Shown here piece by piece: positions 6,569 through 12,843 of a stretch of 12,843 bases of DNA. Position 1 is the first letter of the stretch. Every line of letters begins with the position of its first letter. A program made the translations under genes and the position numbers. Origin of the DNA: CAG-1031 sp964391735 (GTDB lineage: Bacteria; Bacteroidota; Bacteroidia; Bacteroidales; Muribaculaceae). The stretch spans positions 1-12,843 of the forward strand of contig CAYMNF010000057.1 in NCBI GenBank assembly GCA_964391735.1, read 5' to 3'. The notes under the pieces are model-generated. The model saw only the letters and a list, made by a program, of their open reading frames with translations. It did no database searches and had not been told where the DNA came from.

Positions 6569-8680
6569 TTATTTTACAAGCACTTTTTGACCGGCAACAA
6601 TGTACATGCCGCTGCCCAGGGCAATCACGCGACCCTCGCCGGCGGGGATGTTTTCACGGGCAATGGTACGACCGTCAAGGGCAACCACGTCATACACGCC
6701 GCCGTTGGCTGAGATGATGGTGACACAACCCTCACCGGCTGAGATCACATCCTCGTTGCCTGGGGTAAACACTTCCAGGATTCCGGCCTCGCCGGTAACC
6801 TTGATGTTGCGCAGGTACAGGGTGGAGAAACCCTCGGTTGAGAATGTAAAGGTGATGCGGGCATTTTCATCCTCAGGGAGGTTAACCTTTACGGGAAGGA
6901 ACTCTGAGGTACCGCTGATGTAGTGGTCAGGGTCGTTGGGAGAGGGGGTCATGGTACCGGTATATTCGGTGGCCTTGAACAGGTCGTTCTCGGTTCCGCG
7001 TTTTCCGCACTTCACCTCAAAGCTGTGGCCGGCGCCGAAGGTCCCCGGCTCATTGCCCTCGGGCAATACAACCATCTGGTCAACAATCTGGCTGACATCA
7101 CGGGTGGTCTCCATGGCCCATTCAAAGCTGAGCTCGGCATTCTTGCCATAGTTAAGTGCCGGTGAGATAAGGGTAGCTTTGGTGCCTGAGGCTGACACGC
7201 CGCCAACGGCAGGTTGCTCCTCATTAGCGCCACGCATGCGGGGCATGAAGATGGTGGTAACGGTGGTGCCGGTGTGGGTGGTCTGTGAGATCCAGTTCAG
7301 GGGAGCCTCATACAGTGTGTAGAGCTCAAGCTGCGGCTCGTATGGCATTGAGGGCTCGGTAACGCCGGTGGCGTTGATAAATGTCTGTGACACAACATCG
7401 TTGCGCAAGCTCCATGCGCGGAAGAAGATCTGGCGGTTAGGCTCGGCATCGGTGTAAGCAAATTCGCAGGGGTCGCCAACGAAGATTACGCGGCCGCCAC
7501 CTTCAATCTCGTCGCCAACATTGCATGCAGCCTCGGGCTGGCCGAAAATACCGGTTGCGCCCTCTTCAGTGGCCATAACGCGGTCGGTAGTGGCTGCAAT
7601 AATAACGGGGTCATCACCCAAAATCTTCAGGTTGATGGCATCCTTTGCTGATGTGGCCTGCAGAATGTAGGGGGCCGGGTGTGATGAGAGGAACTCAAGC
7701 TCGGCAGCCTTGTCATAGCAGTATGAAGGGTAACCGTTGACGCCAAAGGCCTTTACATAATATTGTGTGCTGGGCTTAATGTCTTTAAACTCAGCCGTGG
7801 GGTTCTCATCATTGCTGTAATAGATAAGGGTGGCGTCGCCAAAAGTGGTGATATATTCACCCTCGTCATTTTTAACCGGATATGATACACCCTGCTCGGG
7901 GTACTCAAGAATCGGTTTTTCTGAGATCATGATGGCAGTTGCGGGGGCATCGGCNNNNNNNNNNNNNNNNNNNNNNNNNNNNNNNNNNNNNNNNNNNNNN
8001 NNNNNNNNNNNNNNNNNNNNNNNNNNNNNNNNNNNNNNNNNNNNNNNNNNNNNNCCGGTTATCAGGCCTATTGAGCTGTAGGGGCTCTCCTCCTCAAGGA
8101 AGTTGAACTCAACCTTGCCGTCCTTCTCATACAACAGTATTTGCAGTGAGTAGATGGCATTGCCGCGTGTGCTGGGCTCGTTAACATTCATGTGGGCAAA
8201 CTCAACGGTGAGCACGCGGTTGCCCTCGGTGCCGCTGACAGCGTATGAAAGTTGTCCGTCTTTGATACCGAACATAGTCGGGCCCATACCCAAGTAGAAG
8301 GTGTTGGTGGCATAGCGGGTGGCCTCGTTGAAGAACAGGTTGGCATAGCCGCGGAACTCAACCTTGTCCTTGCCCAGCAGCAGGTATCCGTTGTTGTTGA
8401 CGGCAAACTGGTTGAACTCCTTGCCGGCGTAGCGGAATGTAAAGCCGATGGGGAATCCCTGGGCCACGTATGACGTGATGGTCTGCTTGTCGGGGAATAC
8501 TATCTCTGAGCCTTCTCCATGAATATTATTGATGGGCGTTGCATTTTCAAGAAACTTGAAGTTGAACCCCTGTCGTGTTTCCTGAAAAGAATACTGGGGG
8601 ATGTTACCGCTATGGGCAGGCATCCACAGGGACAGCACGGCGGCTGCCGCCAAGCCTTTTAAGCATTTTGTAACTTTCAT
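6569..8680 (-). CDS. Exported FN3-like/jelly-roll protein with T9SS-type C-terminus (interrupted by an assembly gap)
   Basis: 703 residues as drawn, including 34 unknown ones from the gap at 7955-8054, so the true length is uncertain. It starts at ATG 8680 with a signal peptide (MKVTKCLKGL, Ala/Leu core, PAHS). Residues 30-208 form a beta-rich N-terminal domain with an F-x-V-N-N-N-G-Y motif like those of Bacteroidota surface proteins. After the gap come two FN3-like units built on the same pattern: about 243-345 (FGDATLIYYS, STQYYVKAFG) and 345-445 (GDEIEGGGRVIFVGD at 388-402, then NRQIFFRAWS). A jelly-roll, carbohydrate-binding-like domain spans about 448-632 (ATLISPALNY, LYLRNIKVTG). The final 55 residues resemble a T9SS sorting domain (GVYDVVALDGR, GMYIVAGQKVLVK). 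No enzyme signature is visible; surface binding is the likely but unproven role. First gene of a probable pair with the 804-residue gene. Confidence 0.86.
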   Translation of the reverse strand: MKVTKCLKGLAAAAVLSLWMPAHSGNIPQYSFQETRQGFNFKFLENATPINNIHGEGSEIVFPDKQTITSYVAQGFPIGFTFRYAGKEFNQFAVNNNGYLLLGKDKVEFRGYANLFFNEATRYATNTFYLGMGPTMFGIKDGQLSYAVSGTEGNRVLTVEFAHMNVNEPSTRGNAIYSLQILLYEKDGKVEFNFLEEESPYSSIGLITXXXXXXXXXXXXXXXXXXXXXXXXXXXXXXXXXXADAPATAIMISEKPILEYPEQGVSYPVKNDEGEYITTFGDATLIYYSNDENPTAEFKDIKPSTQYYVKAFGVNGYPSYCYDKAAELEFLSSHPAPYILQATSAKDAINLKILGDDPVIIAATTDRVMATEEGATGIFGQPEAACNVGDEIEGGGRVIFVGDPCEFAYTDAEPNRQIFFRAWSLRNDVVSQTFINATGVTEPSMPYEPQLELYTLYEAPLNWISQTTHTGTTVTTIFMPRMRGANEEQPAVGGVSASGTKATLISPALNYGKNAELSFEWAMETTRDVSQIVDQMVVLPEGNEPGTFGAGHSFEVKCGKRGTENDLFKATEYTGTMTPSPNDPDHYISGTSEFLPVKVNLPEDENARITFTFSTEGFSTLYLRNIKVTGEAGILEVFTPGNEDVISAGEGCVTIISANGGVYDVVALDGRTIARENIPAGEGRVIALGSGMYIVAGQKVLVK
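7955..8054. other. Assembly gap of exactly 100 N
   Basis: A run of exactly 100 undetermined bases lies inside the 703-residue gene. A round 100 is the usual placeholder for a scaffold gap of unknown size. Reading frames on both sides join in phase if 100 is taken literally, but a one-in-three coincidence would give the same result. The missing part falls between the N-terminal domain and the first recognisable FN3-like unit, so further repeats may be hidden here. Confidence 0.98.
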
Positions 8681-8684
8681 GGTT

Positions 8685-8695
8685 TGTATGTTGGT
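8685..8695. repeat. Direct repeat TGTATGTTGGT, copy 1
   Basis: An 11-bp sequence repeated exactly at 8779-8789, 94 bp away in the same orientation. This copy lies within the leader of the 703-residue gene, 5 bp from its ATG, so it overlaps the likely ribosome-binding region. It may be a regulator site, a recombination footprint, or chance similarity in AT-rich DNA. Confidence 0.4.
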
Positions 8696-8778
8696 ATTTA
8701 TATTTCTTTATTTGACAAATTGCTACTTTTTTGCCTGAAAAGTTTAATTTGGTTCTTTAAATCCCAAGCAACTCGCAA

Positions 8779-8789
8779 TGTATGTTGGT
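8779..8789. repeat. Direct repeat TGTATGTTGGT, copy 2
   Basis: Exact second copy of the 11-bp sequence at 8685-8695. It lies about 100 bp upstream of the start codon of the 703-residue gene, in a stretch where an upstream regulatory element could act. Confidence 0.4.
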
Positions 8790-8932
8790 TTTTGCAGGTT
8801 TTATCTAACTATTTGATTCTTTTTAAGTGGTTAAAGTCTTAAATTCTTATCCAAAAGTATGGTTATTTTTTCTAATGCACAAGAAAATGTGCTAAAAAAC
8901 ATAAAAATATTTTTTTAACGACAGATAAACTA

Positions 8933-8971
8933 ATTAAGTCCAAGTCGGGTATATTCCAACTTGGACTTAAT
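8933..8971 (-). terminator. Perfect inverted repeat after the terminase gene, possible terminator
   Basis: ATTAAGTCCAAGT at 8933-8945 and ACTTGGACTTAAT at 8959-8971 are exact reverse complements (13 bp) around a 13-base loop. The repeat begins 21 bp past the stop codon of the terminase gene on the minus strand, which fits a transcription terminator. Only a modestly T-rich sequence (TAGTTTATC) follows, so efficiency is uncertain. A binding or recombination site at the prophage edge is the alternative. Confidence 0.6.
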
Positions 8972-8992
8972 GCATTGACAGTCATTGCGGTT

Positions 8993-10651
8993 TTACCAAT
9001 ATGACGTTGAGCGTGGGATTGCGGTTGACACCGTGGGCGTGTCATCCTGCAGTACCGTAAGGGCTATCGCGCGGGTCATCAGCACATCGTCATGGTTGCC
9101 CTCACGCGCGGCGTATGTTCCGTTGGGCAGTTGCTCATAAGTTGTCATCTCGTCAATGACTGTGTGGGAGCACTCAATGTACAGCCCCTCGCGCACGGCG
9201 GTTATCAGTGTGGCGATAGCCAAGGCCTTGGTGCGCACGTTGGTGTGGAACCCCGGGCACCAGCCGCCACCCCCGCGGCTACCTCGGCGCATATACAGGT
9301 TGGGGTAGTGGTTTTGCAGGGCATCAAGCACCGTCTCGCTGCCGCCGTATGCGGCCGTCTCAAGGGTGTTACTCTCGATTACCAGCAGGGCGCGGTTGTA
9401 CCATTGTGCAATATTGGCCGCGCGCCATGCCAAGATGTCATGATCACCATGTCCGCGCCATTGGGCCACCACGCGGGGAGAGGGTTCGCGTGTCATGACG
9501 CACACCACCGAGAAGTCAGCCTTGTCAGAGCGGCCGCCCACATCCACCGTTACAATGTATTTGGTGTTTGGCACGGGCTTTTCCCACACCTCAAAGGCCC
9601 CCTTGGGGTCCTCAAAAAACCGCACGTCATTGCGAATGCCACGTTGGCCGTTCCCCTCAATTTCGCCAATATAGGCCGGCGGGCAGCAATTTGCTCGCAT
9701 TTTGTCAAGATGTTCGCCATTAAACACACCGTGGTTGGTTGAGTTGAATGCCTCCTCAGGTGTCGAGGGGTATTCAGCCATCATTGACTTGTGGTCAGGG
9801 TATTCCCGACGTTTCGCCAGATACCACGCTATCTGATTCGGGGTAAGGTTGAAACGCTGCTGCAGTTCCCGCTCATAGTCGGTCATTGCGTCCTCCACAG
9901 CCTTGGGGTCCGTTACCTTGGCGGTATACATCTCAATCTCATGCCAGGCCACAAACAGCGGGGCTTTGTCACTCTCACCCCTGCAGGCGCGCACCCACTC
10001 GCGGTGGAAGAAACTGCCGACGCCGTTGGCCGTGGACTCAAGCACCACCAGGGTGTAAGGCTCCATGGGGATGCCGCTGCAGATTGCGCGCACAAGATCT
10101 GAGGGGCTATGCAGTGGGCTGCTTTTCCAAAAAGCAACCTCGCTGAGGTGGGCCATCTGCAGGTCTTGGCCGCGGGATGCCTCCTGGCTTTCAGCCGTCC
10201 CTAAGGTAATGCGTGAGCCGCGGCCTTCAACCACAAGGGTGTTAAGGGACCCTTTCAGAGACTTCATGCGCATGGGCTTCCCGTCGGGCAACAATGCCGC
10301 CGGGTAATTGTCAAGAATCTTGGAATACATGGCACGCAGGGTGGCGGATGTGTCCTTGAGGTGAGCACATATAATTGAGTTCCAGTTGTCGCGATGCACC
10401 AGTTGTATCCACGCCATATAAGCCTGCACAAGGGTGCTTCCGCCCCATTGGCGGGCTTTCAGGATAATTACACGAAGGGGCTTACCGGCCCGGCGCTGGC
10501 CCTCAAGTACACCCAAAAGTTTTCGCTGGGCGTTGTTCAGAATCAGCGGCACGTCTCGCCCGGTTATCTTGTCGCGAATCGTTACGCAGTTTTCAGCCCA
10601 ATATTCAAAGTCATTCCTGACCCTCTCTTTATCAATCTCTATCTTCTTCAT
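8993..10651 (-). CDS. terL: Phage terminase large subunit (DNA-packaging ATPase/nuclease)
   Basis: 552 residues from ATG 10651. TerL docks on the portal, pumps DNA into the prohead by ATP hydrolysis and cuts the concatemer. The ATPase domain has a variant Walker A (KARQWGGST, residues 65-73), a Walker B-type segment with the catalytic Glu in SRGQDLQMAHLSEVAFW (Glu171), and the coupling motif LESTANGVG (about 204-212). The RNase H-like nuclease domain has Asp370 in TVDVGGRSDKADFS, Glu426 in LVIESNTLE, and Asp521/522 in NHDDVLMTRA. All key positions are kept and length is normal, so it appears intact. A GTG at 10675 would add eight residues and overlap the upstream gene by 19 bp; the ATG, 5 bp after that gene's stop and followed by MKKIEIDKE, looks better. 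No small terminase, portal or capsid gene is visible, and host-like genes follow. Confidence 0.95.
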   Translation of the reverse strand: MKKIEIDKERVRNDFEYWAENCVTIRDKITGRDVPLILNNAQRKLLGVLEGQRRAGKPLRVIILKARQWGGSTLVQAYMAWIQLVHRDNWNSIICAHLKDTSATLRAMYSKILDNYPAALLPDGKPMRMKSLKGSLNTLVVEGRGSRITLGTAESQEASRGQDLQMAHLSEVAFWKSSPLHSPSDLVRAICSGIPMEPYTLVVLESTANGVGSFFHREWVRACRGESDKAPLFVAWHEIEMYTAKVTDPKAVEDAMTDYERELQQRFNLTPNQIAWYLAKRREYPDHKSMMAEYPSTPEEAFNSTNHGVFNGEHLDKMRANCCPPAYIGEIEGNGQRGIRNDVRFFEDPKGAFEVWEKPVPNTKYIVTVDVGGRSDKADFSVVCVMTREPSPRVVAQWRGHGDHDILAWRAANIAQWYNRALLVIESNTLETAAYGGSETVLDALQNHYPNLYMRRGSRGGGGWCPGFHTNVRTKALAIATLITAVREGLYIECSHTVIDEMTTYEQLPNGTYAAREGNHDDVLMTRAIALTVLQDDTPTVSTAIPRSTSYW

Positions 10652-10656
10652 CTCAT

Positions 10657-12810
10657 TTAAAATAATAATGTGCACCCGTTGAAGACCGTGTTTCCGGCCG
10701 CTATGCCGACAATGCGCACTTCAATCACCGGGAAGAACGGGGCAATCAGGTTCGACACCACGCGGTGGTTGAGGGGGCCGTTGATGTTTAGCCTTTGCAA
10801 CAGGAGCCGGGGCAGAGCCGGGTCGGCCTCGTTTGCACCATAAATCTCAAGCACACCCTTGAAGCGTTGTGATGTCAGTTTCCACACTATTCCCCTCAGC
10901 CGCGACTCTATGTCGCAGATTCTTGCACCCCACTGAACCTCAACGGTGTTGTTTGAAAGCAGTTGGGTGTCGGGCTGATACCATTGTCCATCTGACAGAT
11001 ACACCACACTGCTGCCCGAACGGGTGAATTTTGTAATAGGGAAACCCGGGGAACGCTGTGAACCTTTTATGCCACGCCTTATTGCCATACCGGTGATGGA
11101 TTGAAGCCATAGCTCGCCGGTTTGGTCAGACCATGCGAGTGCTCGGTAGTCAACGTCTGTCTCGATTGTCTCCACGCGGTTGCCGTTGACGCACACCAGG
11201 TTGTTGGCGGCCACGGCAACAGTTCCGTGTCCCGTCTCTGTCACCAACGGAGCGCTGAGGACGGGTCGGCTGTCAATTTGCGACAAAGCAAGGCGATTTT
11301 GTGCCGAATTGAGGCGTGCAACAAAGATGCCGCCGACACTGAACACATAGAAACAGACCTGCCCGAACTGCAGGCCACCGGTAGCATTACGAGCCGGGGT
11401 TATCGCCACCACCTCCTTGGGTAGCCGTGTAAAGGTTAGGGCTGAGCCGTTCAGGTCGGTTGCCACCAACAGGGTGGCGTCAACAGCAGCCGTGCCTGAG
11501 ACAACCGTCTCAGGGATCCCGAGTCCCACCGGCGCAAACCCATCGAGATTAAATGCGTATGCGTGCATGGCATCAGGCGTTGGGGTCAGGGGTATTTCCC
11601 AGACATTATGGTTTATCGTAACCGTCAGGGAGATTGCTGCAGCGTCAGGGATGGAAATCAGTGGGCCCAAATGTTGCGGGCGCTGCTTGGTTGAGGAATA
11701 GAGGGCCACCAGGTCTTGGCGACCGTCGCTGTACTTGACCCGTATACTGCCGGTCCATGCATCATCAACGATTTTGTCGGCCATCTCTGCGGGGGAGAAA
11801 ATGCCGTTGGGCGAAAAGACAAGGTTTCCCAAAAGTTTTATTGTGCCGTTAACGGCTGACGCCCCGGAGGTGTATGTGCCGGGGATAAGGTTCAAGCCGG
11901 TGTTTGAGGCTGTTGTCCGGTTCAAAAGCATTTGTCGTTCATCATACGCCGACATCCCCGAGGTGGCGAAGTAGGAATTCTCAGCATCCTCAACGGGCAC
12001 TGTGGCCATGGGCATAGCAATGTCGTTGAGGTGCATGAGCGCGGTGACGAGGATACCCTGAAAGGCCCGCTCGGGGGAAGCACCCAGGGCAACCCCCGGC
12101 ATGCCGACATCAAGGGTTGCGGCGGTTGACAGGTAGTGCCCGATGCGGGTGGGACATTGCCCCTTAAAGTCACATACCTGCAACTGAGGTGTGACACTGA
12201 TGCTTATATATGAGATTGCGGCGATCTCATCCTCAGAGAGGTCGTCCCACCTGAGGCCTACCCTGAAGCAACTTGCTATCAACGTGGCGGATGCCACTTT
12301 TTTGTAGTTGCCATTGGCATACTCCACGGTTCGGGTATGTTGCAGGCAATTGATACCACCCTCAACATTGGGGCACAGCAGGGTGGGCATCCCCCGGTAC
12401 AGGGTTTTGCCGTTGTGGCCCATAACCGTCACCGTGGCGATTACCGGCTGGGAGAATGCCGCAATGGCATTGGCCCGGGAGTGGAGAACCTCAAGGGTAG
12501 CGAGGTAGTCGCCGGTGATGGTCTCGTTATCCTCAAGGGTCAGCGTTGACGTCCCTGACCCATATTCGCCCTTTAGGGTGACGGCCGGCAGAACAGCCTG
12601 AACTGTGCCTGCCGAGACGGCTACCGGCACGGGGCAGCTCCCCGACCATGGCTTCTCGTCAGCCTTCCCCTCGGGAGGGAGCACCGGCAGGCCGCGCGTC
12701 TCTGCAACCAGCGCGCTGCCGGCACGGTTTAGTTTCAGGCCCACGCACTTTACAACCCCGTTGCCGTTGACAATCTCGGCGGGTTTTACTGTTATTTTCT
12801 TTTTCATCAT
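10657..12810 (-). CDS. Large phage-associated protein of unknown function, probable virion component
   Basis: 717 residues; ATG ATG AAA at 12810, so the start could also be the second ATG (12807). It has no signal peptide or membrane segment, as expected of a virion protein. The sequence looks beta-rich throughout. The N-terminal half (about 1-260) is rich in Thr, Val, Ala and Gly. Residues 440-615 contain repeated strand pairs ending in aromatic residues (FYVFSVGGIFVARL near 480-500, ALAWSDQTGELWLQS near 556, VVYLSDGQWYQPD near 600) that suggest a propeller-like fold. The last 95 residues (QRFKGVLEIYGANEAD onward) look like a beta-sandwich. It lies 5 bp upstream of the terminase gene on the same strand, so the two are surely co-transcribed. 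A neck, tail or receptor-binding role is an inference from position and fold. I recognise no family. Confidence 0.82.
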   Translation of the reverse strand: MMKKKITVKPAEIVNGNGVVKCVGLKLNRAGSALVAETRGLPVLPPEGKADEKPWSGSCPVPVAVSAGTVQAVLPAVTLKGEYGSGTSTLTLEDNETITGDYLATLEVLHSRANAIAAFSQPVIATVTVMGHNGKTLYRGMPTLLCPNVEGGINCLQHTRTVEYANGNYKKVASATLIASCFRVGLRWDDLSEDEIAAISYISISVTPQLQVCDFKGQCPTRIGHYLSTAATLDVGMPGVALGASPERAFQGILVTALMHLNDIAMPMATVPVEDAENSYFATSGMSAYDERQMLLNRTTASNTGLNLIPGTYTSGASAVNGTIKLLGNLVFSPNGIFSPAEMADKIVDDAWTGSIRVKYSDGRQDLVALYSSTKQRPQHLGPLISIPDAAAISLTVTINHNVWEIPLTPTPDAMHAYAFNLDGFAPVGLGIPETVVSGTAAVDATLLVATDLNGSALTFTRLPKEVVAITPARNATGGLQFGQVCFYVFSVGGIFVARLNSAQNRLALSQIDSRPVLSAPLVTETGHGTVAVAANNLVCVNGNRVETIETDVDYRALAWSDQTGELWLQSITGMAIRRGIKGSQRSPGFPITKFTRSGSSVVYLSDGQWYQPDTQLLSNNTVEVQWGARICDIESRLRGIVWKLTSQRFKGVLEIYGANEADPALPRLLLQRLNINGPLNHRVVSNLIAPFFPVIEVRIVGIAAGNTVFNGCTLLF

Positions 12811-12843
12811 GGCTTTTCAAATGGATTTTGCCACAATGATAGT
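12807..12843 (-). CDS. 3' end of an upstream operon gene (partial, frame unresolved)
   Basis: Two minus-strand frames are open from the window edge towards the 717-residue gene. One ends WQNPFEKP with a TGA at 12809-12807 that overlaps the next ATG as ATGA, a common translational-coupling arrangement. The other ends IIVAKSI with a TGA at 12819-12817, 6 bp before that ATG. Either would make a tight operon junction; the ATGA overlap is slightly preferred. Nothing can be said about the product. Confidence 0.35.
   Translation of the reverse strand, partial: LSLWQNPFEKP

Larger units (their letters stand above)
8681..8992. other. AT-rich intergenic region between surface-protein and phage genes
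   Basis: This 312-bp stretch has no credible gene on either strand and is clearly richer in A+T than the flanking genes. It contains the inverted repeat at 8933-8971, two copies of an 11-bp sequence (8685-8695 and 8779-8789), and the leader of the 703-residue gene. On the minus strand, TAGCAATTTG (8725-8716) loosely resembles the Bacteroidetes -7 element but with a 4-base rather than 2-base spacer, and no good -33 TTTG is seen, so no promoter is called. No tRNA, integrase site or transposon end was recognised. Confidence 0.6.

Noticed and set aside
115..8680. The three surface-protein genes as phage cargo
   Set aside because: They carry signal peptides and T9SS-like ends typical of host surface proteins and are separated from the phage genes by a hairpin and AT-rich DNA; nothing phage-like lies to their left in this window, so a cargo role has no support.
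8876..8895. Small hairpin GCACA/TGTGC in the AT-rich spacer
   Set aside because: Only five pairs with a 6-base loop and no suitable T tract next to it; expected by chance.
8681..8992. tRNA or small RNA gene as a prophage attachment site
   Set aside because: No cloverleaf arms, T-loop GTTCRA-type box or CCA end could be found on either strand.
9092..9742. Long plus-strand open frame of 216 codons opposite the terminase gene
   Set aside because: It lies wholly antisense to a clear TerL with intact motifs; its translation is rich in His, Gly, Val and Ala without any recognisable pattern and reflects codon use of the opposite strand.
9791..10660. Several plus-strand open frames of 80-103 codons over the first half of the terminase gene
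   Set aside because: Antisense shadows of a conserved gene in GC-rich DNA; no own leader, no recognisable domains.
11122..12549. Plus-strand open frames of 65-100 codons opposite the 717-residue gene
   Set aside because: They run antisense to one continuous 717-codon frame and show no protein-like pattern.
1..12843. CRISPR array, transposase, toxin-antitoxin, retron or defence genes
   Set aside because: No regularly spaced repeats and no matching protein motifs were seen in any of the real reading frames.

Overview
The window looks like chromosomal or metagenomic DNA from a member of the Bacteroidales (Bacteroidota). The signs are three very large exported proteins with bacterial Ig-like, FN3-like and jelly-roll modules and C-terminal domains like those of type IX secretion (T9SS) cargo, AT-rich leaders without a GA-rich Shine-Dalgarno, and coding DNA of moderate to fairly high GC. 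A gut lineage such as Muribaculaceae or Prevotellaceae would fit, but the genus cannot be fixed from the sequence. Every convincing gene is on the minus strand, so the window reads from high to low coordinates.

Right part (about 8993-12843): a phage-type operon. It starts with the tail end of an unidentified gene at the window edge, continues with a 717-residue protein of unknown function (probably a virion, neck or tail component), and ends with a phage terminase large subunit that keeps its ATPase and nuclease motifs. A perfect 13-bp inverted repeat lies just after the terminase stop. No portal, protease or capsid gene follows, which is unusual for a packaging operon and suggests a prophage edge, a decayed prophage or a rearranged module.

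Middle (8681-8992): 312 bp of very AT-rich DNA that separates the phage genes from the host-like genes and holds the leader of the next gene.

Left part (115-8680): three exported multidomain proteins. The first two (6569-8680 and 4126-6540) are 28 bp apart and probably form one operon. A 243-bp spacer with several hairpins then precedes the third and largest (115-3882), which combines a HAF/propeller-like region, Ig-like domains, a choice-of-anchor-J-like domain and an Omp28/thioredoxin-like domain with a CGNC motif. A perfect 18-bp bidirectional terminator closes this gene. All three have signal peptides and related C-terminal domains, so they probably cross the inner membrane by Sec and reach the surface or medium by T9SS. 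Their substrates are unknown.

The second FN3-rich gene is broken by a run of exactly 100 Ns (7955-8054), a scaffold gap whose true length is unknown. No tRNA, rRNA, CRISPR array, transposase, integrase or defence gene is visible. The features most worth following up are the terminase at the end of an operon beside host surface genes, the unidentified 717-residue phage-like protein, and the unusual domain combination in the 1255-residue protein.
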